Shown piece by piece: positions 44,835 to 53,634 of a stretch of 64,000 bases of DNA. This stretch comes from Yonghaparkia sp. Root332 (lineage in GTDB: Bacteria; Actinomycetota; Actinomycetes; Actinomycetales; Microbacteriaceae). Numbering within the stretch: position 1 is the stretch's first letter; each line of letters opens with the position of its first letter. Below the pieces are notes generated by a model. That model ran no database searches and was not told the origin of the DNA. It saw only the letters and a list, made by a program, of their open reading frames with translations. The stretch lies in assembly GCF_001425665.1 (NCBI RefSeq), contig NZ_LMCX01000001.1:584957-648956 (forward strand), read 5' to 3'. A program made the translations under genes and the position numbers.

Positions 44835-46643
44835 TCAGCCCCTCACGTAACTGGCGATCGTGGCGACCGCCGCGGGAAGCGCGCGCACGGAATCGTCGCC
44901 GGCGAAGCGCGTCAGTCGCTCGGCGGTGACGTGCGCGGTGCGGTTGTCGACCGACCACAGCGGGGTGGGGGTCGGATGCCACGGACCGTGGCCGACCGTC
45001 CGCTCGACGTGCGCGGGGTCCAGCAGCAGCGCGTTGTGCACCACGCCGATGCCGCTGCCGACGTCGTGCACCTCGTGCCCAGGGAACGCGCCCCACGTCG
45101 CACCCGGCATGCCGAAGAGCGGGCCGACCCAGCAGTTGACCCCGACGGTGCCGTACTCGAGGGTCGCGATCGCGGCCTCGAGGGCGCCGCCCAGGGCGCG
45201 GCGCGTGCGCGGGTGGATGATGATGCCGGCGCCGAGAGTGCCCGCGAGGCGGGCGTTGCAGAACGCGACCGCGGCGTCGAGGAACGCCGCCGGGTCGACG
45301 TCGGCGTCGCCGGTCGGCGGCGACGGAAGGCGGACGACGCCGAGCACGGGGCCGAAGACCTCGGTCGTGAAGAGCGGCTCGCTCGCGTCGGCGGGGTCGA
45401 GGTGGTCGACGAGGGCGCGGGCCGCGGCGGGGTCTCCGCCGAGGCTCACCGCGTCGGGGTGCCCGGCGACGGCGGCGTCGCGCCGTTCGGCCGCGCCCGG
45501 GTAGTAGGCGGTGCGCGCGGGTGCGGCCGCCAGGTGCCCGCGGAGCTTCGCGACGAGGGAGTCGGCGTGCTCCCAGTCGGCGGGGATCACCACCAGCTGC
45601 GTCGCGATGCAGTTGAAGCCCGAGTTGTGGAGGCGCTCGGTCGCGATGCCGCGGGCGACGGTGTCGAGGTCGTCGTCGGTCCAGCGGTCGCGGCCGCGCG
45701 CGCCGTCGGCCCCGCCGGGGACGACGATGACGGGCCCGACGCCACCGAGCTCGCTCGTGATCGGCTTGTCGAGGATGGGCCGCCGCGCGAGTCGGCGCTC
45801 CTCGCGGTCGGGGCCGGCGCCGAACACGATCGTGTCGTGGCTCGAGCGGCTGCCGGTGATGTGGATGCGGTCGACGTCCGGGTGGTGGATGAGCGACTGC
45901 CCGACCTCGTGGTCGCCCTCCACGATGCGCACGAGGTCGCGCTCGATCGCGGGCGCGAACGCCGCACGAAGCGCGTCGCCTACGCGCGCGTTGACGGGGT
46001 TGAGCTTCACGATCGCCGCGCTCGCCTCCTGGTAGAGGGCCGTCAGCACGTCGAGGGCGGGGATGCCCGTGATGTTCCCGGCGCCGAGCACCGCCGTGAC
46101 GAGGGGCGCGCGATCGCGATCGCGGACGGCGCCCGCGATGCCCGCACGGGCATCCTCGATGCTCACGCCGCGGCGGAGCCACACGTCGGCGGAGTAGCCG
46201 GCGAGCACGACGTCCTTCGGCAGGGAGGGGAAGGCGCGGACGGCGACGCGGCCCTGCGGCGCGCGGCCGACGCGACGGTCGGGGAGAGGCGTGCCGCCCC
46301 GCTCGAGGGTGCGAAGGGTCGACTCGAGGGCGCTCGTCGCGGTGATGACGGCGTAGGGGCCGCTCGACCACTCCTCGCCGGCGGCGGGGGAGCTCAGGTC
46401 GATGCCTTTCACCGCGCACGCGGCGACGACCCAGTCGGTCGCGGCGGCGAGTGTCGAGCGACGCAGCTCGGGCAGCAGACCGCGCTTGTCGGCGAGGTCG
46501 CTCGCGACCCAGGCGGCGGCTCCGCGGCGGAGGGCGGTGAGATCGGCCTCGAGGGCGGTCGGTAGGGCTGTGGGGAGGGCGCGCTGATGCGCGGAGAGCG
46601 CGAGAGCCGGCTCGTGTGCGGCGGGCGCATGGGCGTTCGTCAC
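44835..46643 (-). CDS. Aldehyde dehydrogenase family protein
   Basis: The 602-residue protein starts at GTG 46643 (M-TNAHAPAAHEP) behind a strong GGAGGAAGG site. ALDH features include GAGNITGIPALD, HITGSRSSHD, the catalytic Glu in SELGGVGP and the nucleophile Cys in GFNCIATQ. It is about 100 residues longer than classical ALDHs, with an N-terminal helical extension and an unusual FNC in place of GQxC. Forms an operon with the GMC oxidoreductase two bases downstream. Confidence 0.88.
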   Translation of the reverse strand: MTNAHAPAAHEPALALSAHQRALPTALPTALEADLTALRRGAAAWVASDLADKRGLLPELRRSTLAAATDWVVAACAVKGIDLSSPAAGEEWSSGPYAVITATSALESTLRTLERGGTPLPDRRVGRAPQGRVAVRAFPSLPKDVVLAGYSADVWLRRGVSIEDARAGIAGAVRDRDRAPLVTAVLGAGNITGIPALDVLTALYQEASAAIVKLNPVNARVGDALRAAFAPAIERDLVRIVEGDHEVGQSLIHHPDVDRIHITGSRSSHDTIVFGAGPDREERRLARRPILDKPITSELGGVGPVIVVPGGADGARGRDRWTDDDLDTVARGIATERLHNSGFNCIATQLVVIPADWEHADSLVAKLRGHLAAAPARTAYYPGAAERRDAAVAGHPDAVSLGGDPAAARALVDHLDPADASEPLFTTEVFGPVLGVVRLPSPPTGDADVDPAAFLDAAVAFCNARLAGTLGAGIIIHPRTRRALGGALEAAIATLEYGTVGVNCWVGPLFGMPGATWGAFPGHEVHDVGSGIGVVHNALLLDPAHVERTVGHGPWHPTPTPLWSVDNRTAHVTAERLTRFAGDDSVRALPAAVATIASYVRG

Positions 46644-46858
46644 GGCGACCCCTTCCTCCGCGGCATCGTCGCGCGCGGATAGTTTCGAGACTACGACGGT
46701 CGGGGCCCGCACCCTCACGATGGAGAGGAGTGACGTAACAGGATTTCGTCACCCCTCTGCATCCTGAGCGCGCACGTCGCGAGGGCGGTTCGCGCCCGTC
46801 GCCGGGAGTGCACACGGCGGCTGGGCGCACCCGGAGCCTCGCGTGGAATGATGCGCGC

Positions 46859-47923
46859 ATGCCCCGGATCCTCGCCGTCGCGCCCGTGCTGCCCGATAAC
46901 GTGCACGAGCAGCACGAGATCACGGCCGAGCTCGCGAGCCGGCTGACGGGCGACACGGCGGCCCGGTCGGTGCTCGAGCGGGTGCATGCCGCGAGCGGCA
47001 TCAAGACCCGGCACCTCGCACTGCCCCTCGAGCGGTACCGCGACCTCGACTCGTTCAGCGAGACCAACGCCCTGTTCGCCGAGCTCGCCCTGCCCCTCGT
47101 CGAGAGGGCGGTCACGACGGCGCTCGCCGAGGCGGGGCTCCGCGTCGAGGACGTCGACCACCTCTTCTTCACGACCGTGACGGGCGTCCAGGCCCCCTCG
47201 CTCGATGCGATGCTCGCGACGTCGCTCGGATTCCGGTCCGACCTCAAGCGCGTGCCGAGCTTCGGGCTGGGATGCGTGGCCGGCGCCGCCGGGATCGCGC
47301 GCGTCGCCGACTACCTGGCCGGGCATCCCACCGGGGTCGCCCTTCTCGTGAGCGTCGAGCTGTGCTCGCTCACGCTGCAGTGGTCGGACCAGTCGATGGC
47401 CAACGTCGTCGGCACGGGCATCTTCGGAGACGGGGCCGCCGCCGTGGTCATGACCGGCGACGCGCACCCCGCTGCCGTCGCCGCCGGCTCGACGCGGCCC
47501 CGTGTGGTCGCGAGCCGCAGCGCGCTGTACCCCGACAGCTCCGAGATGATCGGCTGGCAGATCGGATCGACCGGGTTCACGCTCATGCTCGCCGCCGGGG
47601 TCCCGGCCCTCATCGACGGGCACTTCGCCGCCGGGGTCGACGCGCTGCTGGCCGAGGCCGGGATCGAGCGCTCCGACGTCGACGCGTGGATCGCCCACCC
47701 GGGCGGGCCGCGCATCCTCGAATCGTTCACGGCGGCGCTCGACCTGCCGCCCGCCGCGCTCGACGCCTCGTGGGAGGTCATGTCGCGCACCGGCAACCTG
47801 TCGTCGGCGGCCGTGCTGCACGTGCTCGCCGCGGTCGGCGACCAACCCGTCGGCACGCGCGCCGTGCTCTTCGCCCTCGGCCCCGGCGTCACCGCCGAGC
47901 TCGTCCTCCTGGAGTGGTCATGA
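46859..47923 (+). CDS. Type III polyketide synthase (chalcone/alkylresorcinol synthase family)
   Basis: The 354-residue ketosynthase builds resorcinol or pyrone rings from an acyl-CoA starter and malonyl-CoA. The catalytic triad is readable: Cys139 in GLGCVAGAAG, His280 in WIAHPGGPRIL and Asn313 in SRTGNLSSA. The ATG at 46859 gives the normal length. It is followed, with overlapping codons, by a methyltransferase and an FAD monooxygenase, the same gene set as srsA-srsB-srsC of Streptomyces griseus, which makes phenolic lipids. Product identity here is inferred from that parallel. Confidence 0.92.
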   Translation: MPRILAVAPVLPDNVHEQHEITAELASRLTGDTAARSVLERVHAASGIKTRHLALPLERYRDLDSFSETNALFAELALPLVERAVTTALAEAGLRVEDVDHLFFTTVTGVQAPSLDAMLATSLGFRSDLKRVPSFGLGCVAGAAGIARVADYLAGHPTGVALLVSVELCSLTLQWSDQSMANVVGTGIFGDGAAAVVMTGDAHPAAVAAGSTRPRVVASRSALYPDSSEMIGWQIGSTGFTLMLAAGVPALIDGHFAAGVDALLAEAGIERSDVDAWIAHPGGPRILESFTAALDLPPAALDASWEVMSRTGNLSSAAVLHVLAAVGDQPVGTRAVLFALGPGVTAELVLLEWS

Positions 47924-48456
47924 GCGTCATCCTGTATGCGCTGCTCGTGCTCGCGACGGGCGTCGAGCGGCTCGTCGAGCTCGTCATCTCGAAGCGCCAC
48001 GCGGCCGCGGCCTTCGCGCGGGGCGGCGTCGAGCACGGCCGACGGCACTTCCCGTGGATGGTGCTGCTGCACACGGGCCTGCTGGTCGCGTGCGTCGCCG
48101 AGGTCATACTGCTCGACCGCCCGTTCATCGGCGCGCTCGGATGGCCGATGCTCGTCATCGCCCTGCTCTGCCAGGCCGGCCGCTACTGGGTGATCGCCTC
48201 GCTCGGCGAGCAGTGGAACACCCGCGTCATCGTCGTGCCGGGCGCGACGCGCGTGACCCGCGGGCCGTACCGCTTCGCCTGGCTGCGCCACCCCAACTAT
48301 CTCGTCGTCGCGATCGAGGGCATCGCCCTCCCGCTCGCCCACACCGCCTGGGTGACGGCCCTCGTCTTCACGGTGCTCAACGCGGTGCTGCTGCTCGGCT
48401 TCCGGATCCCCGTCGAGAACCGCGCGCTCGCGGTGCTGCGGGCGGAGGCCCGATGA
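47920..48456 (+). CDS. Isoprenylcysteine carboxyl methyltransferase family protein (SrsB-like)
   Basis: The 178-residue membrane methyltransferase has about four to five helices and the ICMT signature: YWVIASLGEQWNTRVIVVPG, then RGPYRFAWLRHPNYLVVAIEG with the conserved RHPxY, and a final PVENRAL with the acidic residue. In type III PKS operons such enzymes O-methylate the phenolic product using SAM. The ATG overlaps the PKS stop and its TGA overlaps the monooxygenase ATG. Confidence 0.9.
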   Translation: MSVILYALLVLATGVERLVELVISKRHAAAAFARGGVEHGRRHFPWMVLLHTGLLVACVAEVILLDRPFIGALGWPMLVIALLCQAGRYWVIASLGEQWNTRVIVVPGATRVTRGPYRFAWLRHPNYLVVAIEGIALPLAHTAWVTALVFTVLNAVLLLGFRIPVENRALAVLRAEAR

Positions 48457-49481
48457 TCCCGACCGACGTCGACGTCGTCATCGCGGGCGGTGGACCGGTG
48501 GGCCTGGTGCTCGCACTCGAGCTCGAGCGGCGCGGCCTGCAGGCCGTCGTGCTCGAACCGCGCACGGGTGAGATCGACAAGGCCTGCGGCGAGGGCATCA
48601 TGCCGGGCGGGCTCGCCGCGCTGCACCGCCTCGACGTCGACCCGCCGGGTCATGCGATCAGAGGCATACGGTACGAGGATGCCCGAGGCGCGGTCACGCA
48701 CCGCTACCGGTCTCGAGAGGGACGCGGCGTGCGCCGCACCGCGCTGAGCGCCAGCCTGCGCGAGGCGGTCGCCCGGCGCGGCATCGAGCTGCGGCCCGAG
48801 AGGGTCGAGCACTTCGTGCACGACGAGCTGGGGGTTTCGGTCAACGGGCTGCGGGCTCGGTGGCTCGTCGGGGCCGATGGCTTGCACTCGCGCGTGCGCA
48901 GCGAGGCCGGACTCGACGATGCCGATCGGGGCATGAAGCGGTTCGGCCTCCGCCGGCACTACGCGACTCCGCCGTGGAGCGACGTCGTCGAGGTGACGTA
49001 CGGCCCCGACTGGGAGCTCTACGTCACACCCGTCGACGACTCGACGGTGGGGGTCGCGGTGCTCGGGCCGAAGGGGGTCGACCTCGACACCGCGATCGCC
49101 GCGCACCCGGCGCTGCGCGATCGGCTCGAGGGCGTCGAGGTCGCCTCGGAGCTGCGCGGAGCCGGCGCGCTCCGGCAGCGCACGGTCACGCGCACGACCG
49201 GGCGCATAGCCCTCGTCGGCGACGCCTCCGGGTACGTGGACGCGATCACCGGCGAGGGGATGCGCGTGGGCTTCGCGCAGGCAGAGGCGCTCGCCGACTG
49301 CCTCGCGCGCGACGACCTCCCCGCCTACGAGCGGGCGTGGTCGCGGTCGACGCGCGACTTCCGGCTGCTGACCGAGGGGCTCGTCCGGCTCGCGAGCTCG
49401 CCCGCCCGCCCGGCGATCGTCCCGGCAGCCCGTGCGATGCCCTGGCTCTTCGGCGCGATCGTCGAGCGCCTCGCGCGGTAG
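48453..49481 (+). CDS. FAD-dependent monooxygenase (SrsC-like)
   Basis: The 342-residue flavoprotein of the PHBH/geranylgeranyl-reductase group has VVIAGGGPVGLVLALELERRG near 9, a DG-type motif in LVGADGLHSRVR and the GD motif ALVGDASGYVDAITGEGMRVG near 254. It probably hydroxylates the resorcinol ring made by the PKS, giving a quinol or quinone lipid. It ends the three-gene operon. What it acts on is inferred from context. Confidence 0.88.
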   Translation: MIPTDVDVVIAGGGPVGLVLALELERRGLQAVVLEPRTGEIDKACGEGIMPGGLAALHRLDVDPPGHAIRGIRYEDARGAVTHRYRSREGRGVRRTALSASLREAVARRGIELRPERVEHFVHDELGVSVNGLRARWLVGADGLHSRVRSEAGLDDADRGMKRFGLRRHYATPPWSDVVEVTYGPDWELYVTPVDDSTVGVAVLGPKGVDLDTAIAAHPALRDRLEGVEVASELRGAGALRQRTVTRTTGRIALVGDASGYVDAITGEGMRVGFAQAEALADCLARDDLPAYERAWSRSTRDFRLLTEGLVRLASSPARPAIVPAARAMPWLFGAIVERLAR

Positions 49482-49557
49482 CGGCCGCTCGCAGCGCCCG
49501 GCGCTGACCCCCCTGGCGCTGACCTCTCCGGGTGCAGACCCCCCGGCGACAGGGTTC

Positions 49558-49642
49558 GACCAGATGAAGGGAGCCGCGGCTCACGTCGCGGCGTGTCGCC
49601 GCGACACGCCGCCATCGGGCAGCCCGCTCCCTTCATTTGGTC
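49558..49642. terminator. Compound hairpin between convergent genes
   Basis: A 17-bp inverted repeat, GACCAGATGAAGGGAGC (49558-49574) against GCTCCCTTCATTTGGTC (49626-49642, one G-T pair), encloses an 11-bp inner hairpin at 49588-49612 with loop CCG. It lies between the monooxygenase operon and the opposing HAD gene. It may terminate both, but the long two-level structure is more than a terminator needs. The flanking 49482-49557 contains short GGCGCTGACC repeats. Confidence 0.65.
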
Positions 49643-49710
49643 ACGGCGGGCGGGGTGGGGTGGAGTGGTGCGGGGCGGGCGGGGCGGGGCTGCGACGCGG
49701 GCGGCGCGGC

Positions 49711-50403
49711 TCAGGCGGCGGGCTCGGCGGCGGCCGGCAGCCCGAGCAGCGATCGCAGCTCGTCCGTCGAGGACGCGACGAGCTGCGCGTGGGCGCGCTC
49801 GGCATCCGTACCGTAGCCCCAGGTCACCGCGATGGTCGGCACTCCGTGCTCGGCCGCGCCCTCGATGTCGTGGATGCGGTCGCCGATCATGACGACGTTG
49901 GACAGATCGACGTCGCCGAGGCGAAGACGCCGCAGCGCCTCCTCGACGACGTCAGCCTTCTCGCTGCGCGTCTCGTCGGCCGAGGCGCCGGTGATGACGG
50001 TGAAGCAGTGCGCGATCGTGAAGTGCTCGAGCATGAGGGTCGCCGGCAGCTCGGGCTTGGAGGTCGCGAGGCTGAGGGGGATGCCCGCGGCCGCGATCCC
50101 CCGCACGAGGGTGCCCATGCCCGGGTAGAGGGTCGCGTCGTAGGCGCCGCGGTCGAGGTAGCGGGCGCGGTAGATCTCGAGCGCGCGCTCCGCGGTCGGC
50201 CGATCCATGCCGGCGAGGTCGCGGAAGGAGTCCATGATCGGCGGGCCCACCCAGCGCAGGAGCTCCTCGTATGCCGGAACGGGCATCCCGAGCTGCTCGT
50301 AGGTGTAGGCGAGCGTGTCGGTGATGCCGGGCGCGGAGTCGGTGATCGTGCCATCGAGGTCGAGCAGGATCGCCGAGAACGGTGGGCGGGGTGCGGGGAG
50401 CAT
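49711..50403 (-). CDS. HAD-family phosphatase (phosphoglycolate phosphatase-like)
   Basis: The 230-residue HAD hydrolase shows motif I LLDLDGTITDS (nucleophile Asp near 15), motif II LATSKPE, motif III Lys in SEKADVVEEAL and motif IV MIGDRIHDIEGA, with a helical cap between I and II as in phosphoglycolate phosphatase/PpaX relatives. It cleaves a small phosphomonoester; the substrate is not certain. It ends 24 nt after... the neighbouring nucS ends 23 nt upstream of its start, so the two may be co-transcribed. Confidence 0.9.
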   Translation of the reverse strand: MLPAPRPPFSAILLDLDGTITDSAPGITDTLAYTYEQLGMPVPAYEELLRWVGPPIMDSFRDLAGMDRPTAERALEIYRARYLDRGAYDATLYPGMGTLVRGIAAAGIPLSLATSKPELPATLMLEHFTIAHCFTVITGASADETRSEKADVVEEALRRLRLGDVDLSNVVMIGDRIHDIEGAAEHGVPTIAVTWGYGTDAERAHAQLVASSTDELRSLLGLPAAAEPAA

Positions 50404-50426
50404 GCTTCGAGCCTAGGCGAGCGACG

Positions 50427-51122
50427 TCAGAAGAGCCGCGGGATGCCGTCGTCGAGTCCGCGCATCGCGTCGTAGTCGAGCAGCAGGCAGCGGATCCCGC
50501 GGTCCTCCGCGAGGGTGCGCGCCTGCGGGGCGATCTCCTGCGCGGCGAACACCCCGGCGACCGGTGCGAGCAGCGGGTCGCGGTTCATGAGCTCGAGGTA
50601 GCGGGTGAGCTGCTCGACGCCGTCGATGCCGCCGCGGCGCTTGATCTCGACCGCGACCGAGCCTCCGTCGGCGTCGCGCGCGAGGATGTCGACGGGTCCG
50701 ATCGCCGTCATGTACTCGCGCCGCACGAGCGCGTGCCCGGAGCCGAGCAGCTCGATCTGCTCGGCGAGCAGCTTCTGCAGGTGCGCCTCGACGCCGTCCT
50801 TCTGCAGGCCCGGGTCGAGCCCGAGGTCGTGCGCCGTCTCGTGCAGCACCTCGTGCACGCTCACGACGAGCATGTCGGCGGTCTTCGCGTGCGTGACGCG
50901 CCACAGCTCGACGACGCCGGCCTCGCGCTGGTCGTCGTCGGGCTCCTCGACCGTGAGGGTGCACGGCGGGCTCATCCAGTTGAGCGGCTTGTACGAGCCG
51001 CCGTCGGAGTGCACGAGCAGACTGCCGTCGTTCTTGTGGATGAGCAGGCGCGTCGCGAGCGGCAGGTGCGCGCTGAGGCGCCCGGCGTAGTCGACGGAGC
51101 AGCGGGCGATCACGAGGCGCAC
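50427..51122 (-). CDS. nucS: Mismatch-specific endonuclease NucS (EndoMS)
   Basis: NucS cuts both strands at mismatches and replaces MutS/MutL in most Actinobacteria, acting with the sliding clamp. The 231-residue form begins at GTG 51122 ([16 protein letters not shown]); the frame continues to 51239 without support. It has [16 protein letters not shown] in the N-terminal DNA-binding part and the nuclease core GPVDILARD and VAVEIKRRG (Asp, Glu, Lys). The expected clamp-binding tail is represented only by the final DGIPRLF. Confidence 0.95.
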   Translation of the reverse strand: MRLVIARCSVDYAGRLSAHLPLATRLLIHKNDGSLLVHSDGGSYKPLNWMSPPCTLTVEEPDDDQREAGVVELWRVTHAKTADMLVVSVHEVLHETAHDLGLDPGLQKDGVEAHLQKLLAEQIELLGSGHALVRREYMTAIGPVDILARDADGGSVAVEIKRRGGIDGVEQLTRYLELMNRDPLLAPVAGVFAAQEIAPQARTLAEDRGIRCLLLDYDAMRGLDDGIPRLF

Positions 51123-51153
51123 GAGGGTCGAGTCTAGGTGCGGCGGGCAGAGC

Positions 51154-51981
51154 TCACCCCCACAGCCCGGGCCGCCGCTCTTCGGCCACCGAGTTGCCGC
51201 CGTCGACGACGACGAGCTGCCCGGTGATGTAGCTCGCACCGGGGGAGGCGAGCCACGCGATCGCGCTCGCGACCTCGTCGGGGCGACCGCTGCGCCCGAG
51301 CGGCACGAGCCCGCCCTCGACGGCCTCCTGCTCCAGTTGCGACGCCGTCGCGATCCACCCGGGAGCGACCGCGTTCACCGTGATCCCGTGCCGCGCCTCG
51401 TCGATCGCGAGCCCGCGCGTGAAGCCCAGCACCCCGGCCTTCGCGGTCGCGTAGCCGAGGTCGTCGCGCGCCGCCTGCACCGCCCCGGTCGTGCTCGCGA
51501 CCGTGATGACGCGGCCCCACTCGCGCTCGCGCATCCGCCTGATGACGGCGCGCGTCACCAGGAACACGCTCGTCAGGTTCACGTCGACGGCGCTGCGCCA
51601 CTCGTCGACGCTCATGCCGATGTCGCCGCGCGGCATCTCCTCGCCGACAGCGACCATGCCGGCGTTGTTGACGAGGATGTCCGGCTCGGCTCCCAGCGCG
51701 CCGATCGCCGCGAGGGCGGCCTGCGCCGCGCTCTCGGTCTCGAGCCGCGCGACGACGCCGGCGGCGTCGTGCCCGGCGTCCCGCAGCTCCTGCGCGCGCT
51801 GCTCGATGCGGTCGGTCGTGGCGGTCATGACGACGCGGGCGCCGCGCCCGGCGAGCTCGCGGGCCGTGGTGAAGCCGATGCCCTCGGCCGAGCCGCACCC
51901 CGTGACGAGCGCGGTCCGGCCGGAGAGGTCGAGCGACGCGGGGAGGGCGTGGTGCGGGGTGGGGGAGGTCGATGAGCTCAT
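51154..51981 (-). CDS. Short-chain dehydrogenase/reductase
   Basis: The 275-residue SDR has the NAD(P)-binding [10 protein letters not shown] near 28, NNAGM, the catalytic Ser in VASTTGAVQ and Tyr-x-x-x-Lys as YATAK, plus the PGWIATASQ and [11 protein letters not shown] endings. ATG at 51981 is behind GGCAGGA; a longer frame to 52053 is rejected. Substrate unknown. Gap to nucS is 31 nt. Confidence 0.92.
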   Translation of the reverse strand: MSSSTSPTPHHALPASLDLSGRTALVTGCGSAEGIGFTTARELAGRGARVVMTATTDRIEQRAQELRDAGHDAAGVVARLETESAAQAALAAIGALGAEPDILVNNAGMVAVGEEMPRGDIGMSVDEWRSAVDVNLTSVFLVTRAVIRRMREREWGRVITVASTTGAVQAARDDLGYATAKAGVLGFTRGLAIDEARHGITVNAVAPGWIATASQLEQEAVEGGLVPLGRSGRPDEVASAIAWLASPGASYITGQLVVVDGGNSVAEERRPGLWG

Positions 51982-52126
51982 GCGCTCATCCTGCCGCCGC
52001 ACTCGCATCGAATGCTGTCTCTCGTGGCCGCGGCTCGCGTGCCGACCGCTCAAGCACGCGGAGCCCGACGTGCAGTGCCTGCATGTGGTTACGGCGCGGC
52101 CCGCTCCCGCGGGGGCGAGTGCGTAA

Positions 52127-52197
52127 CTCAGGAACCCACGGCCCGGTCGGGCGAAGACGTGCGGATCGCAGGGTGCGTGCGCCCTGGAGTTCCTGAG
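52127..52197. terminator. Inverted repeat enclosing an inner hairpin, downstream of the MFS gene
   Basis: CTCAGGAAC (52127-52135) pairs with GTTCCTGAG (52189-52197); inside, CAGGG (52169-52173) can pair with CCCTG (52182-52186). The loop also contains TCGGGCGAA (52147-52155), identical to nine bases of the conserved loop at 40666. It lies beyond the 3' end of the minus-strand MFS gene and could terminate it. Nothing else is seen in 51982-52230. Confidence 0.5.
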
Positions 52198-52230
52198 CTG
52201 CGCATCCCGGTGGAGGCGCCGCGGAGGAGA

Positions 52231-53559
52231 TCAGCCCGCAGCGTCGGCGTCACGGGACGCGGCAGCGGGCTCACTCGCGCCCGGCGCTCCCGGAGCGCCC
52301 GGCGCTCCCGGAGTGCCCTGCGAGCCGGGAGCGCCCTGCGAGCCGGGTGCGCCCGCCGCGGCCCCGCGCTCGCGCGCCGCGCCCGACGCGACGGCCGCGA
52401 CGAGGATGAGCACGAGCACCACCCACAGCGCGTTCAGCAGCCCGATCCGCTCGCCGAGGAACCCGATGACGGGCGGACCGACGAGGAAGGCGAAGTAGCC
52501 GACCGTCGCGACGGCGGCGACGGCTGCGGCGGCGCGGCGCGGATCGTCGGCGGCGGCCGACATGCCGACGGGGAAGCCGAGCGATGAGCCGAGCCCCCAC
52601 GCGAAGATGCCGAGCGCGGCGATGACCGGCTGCTCGACGAGGATCACGGTCGCGAGCCCCGCGGCCGCGAGCACGGCCGACCCGCGCAGCACGGGCACGC
52701 GACCGAAGCGGTCGAGCACCCACACGCCGGCGATGCGGCCGGTGGTCATCGCGACGGCGAAGATGCCGAAGGCGAGCGCACCGGTGGCCTCGTCGACGCC
52801 GCGGCCGTCCACGACGGCGAGCGCGAGCCAGTCGTTGGCCGAGCCCTCCGCGAAGGCCATGCCGAGCACGATGAGTCCGATGAGCAGGATGCGCGGGTCG
52901 CGCCAGATGGACAGTCGCTCCTGCCACGTGGTGCGCGCCGGCCCCGCGCCCTCGTCGTCGAGGCCGGGGAGCGCCTCGTCCCGCGGCAGCAGCCGGACGA
53001 CGAACCCGACCGCGACGATCAGCAGCAGGCCCACGACGCCGGCGTGCCAGTCGACGCCGACGCCGAGGTCGGCCACGCCGGCGGCGGCGGCCGCCCCGAT
53101 GACGGTGCCGATGCTCCAGGAGGCGTGGAACCAGGGCATGATCGCGCGGCCCTGCGCCTGCTCGACGCCCGCGCCCTCGACGTTCATGGCGACGTCGGTG
53201 ATGCCGGCCCCCGCGCCGAAGACGACGAGCGAGCCGAGCACGACGACGTAGCTCCCGAGCGTCTGAGCGCCGACGCCGAGCCCGATGAGCGCGAGCGAGG
53301 TGGCGATGACGCCGAGCAGGATGACCCGGCGCGTGCCGAGGCGGGCGATGAGGTGGCTCGATCCGATGAGGCCGACGATCGACCCTGCGGCCATGCCGAA
53401 GATCAGGAGGCCGAACTCGTCGGTCCGCACGTCGAGGGCGTCGCGGATCGCCGGCGTGCGCGCCACCCAGGTCGCCATCGTGATGCCGCTCAGTGCGAAG
53501 ACCGCGAAGACGGCGAAGCGCCAGGGCGCGAGGCGGGGAGCGGTGGTGGGCGAGCTCAC
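52231..53559 (-). CDS. MFS transporter with collagen-like C-terminal tail
   Basis: The 442-residue transporter has twelve predicted helices with MFS features such as ATWVARTPAIRDAL, LIARLGTRRVILLG and DRFGRVPVLRG. After the last helix, residues about 405-430 read as Gly-x-y triplets (GAPGSQGAPGSQGTPGAPG), a collagen-like low-complexity tail that should face the cytoplasm. Substrate unknown; the divergent LacI regulator with an operator between them suggests a sugar or related small molecule. Confidence 0.88.
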   Translation of the reverse strand: MSSPTTAPRLAPWRFAVFAVFALSGITMATWVARTPAIRDALDVRTDEFGLLIFGMAAGSIVGLIGSSHLIARLGTRRVILLGVIATSLALIGLGVGAQTLGSYVVVLGSLVVFGAGAGITDVAMNVEGAGVEQAQGRAIMPWFHASWSIGTVIGAAAAAGVADLGVGVDWHAGVVGLLLIVAVGFVVRLLPRDEALPGLDDEGAGPARTTWQERLSIWRDPRILLIGLIVLGMAFAEGSANDWLALAVVDGRGVDEATGALAFGIFAVAMTTGRIAGVWVLDRFGRVPVLRGSAVLAAAGLATVILVEQPVIAALGIFAWGLGSSLGFPVGMSAAADDPRRAAAAVAAVATVGYFAFLVGPPVIGFLGERIGLLNALWVVLVLILVAAVASGAARERGAAAGAPGSQGAPGSQGTPGAPGAPGAPGASEPAAASRDADAAG

Positions 53560-53592
53560 GGACGGCCTTTCGAAACGCGGATGCCGGGGGAG

Positions 53593-53606
53593 TCGAATCG
53601 ATTCGA
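53593..53606. promoter_or_regulatory. Palindromic LacI-type operator
   Basis: TCGAATCGATTCGA is a perfect 14-bp palindrome with the central CG typical of LacI-family sites. It lies in the 75-bp gap between the divergent MFS and lacI-type genes, 34 bp before the MFS start and 29 bp before the regulator start, so one bound regulator could repress both. Confidence 0.7.
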
Positions 53607-53634
53607 TGCCCGAGTTCGACTACGCTAACAGCCG

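Noticed and set aside
44833..47247. N-terminal extension of the GMC oxidoreductase frame to 1412 codons
   Set aside because: The extension is antisense or out of frame to the ALDH and PKS genes and has shadow-type composition; the ATG at 44832 gives a normal GMC N-terminus.
49501..49557. Short GGCGCTGACC repeats as a functional array
   Set aside because: Only two imperfect units are present, in a spacer of generally biased sequence.
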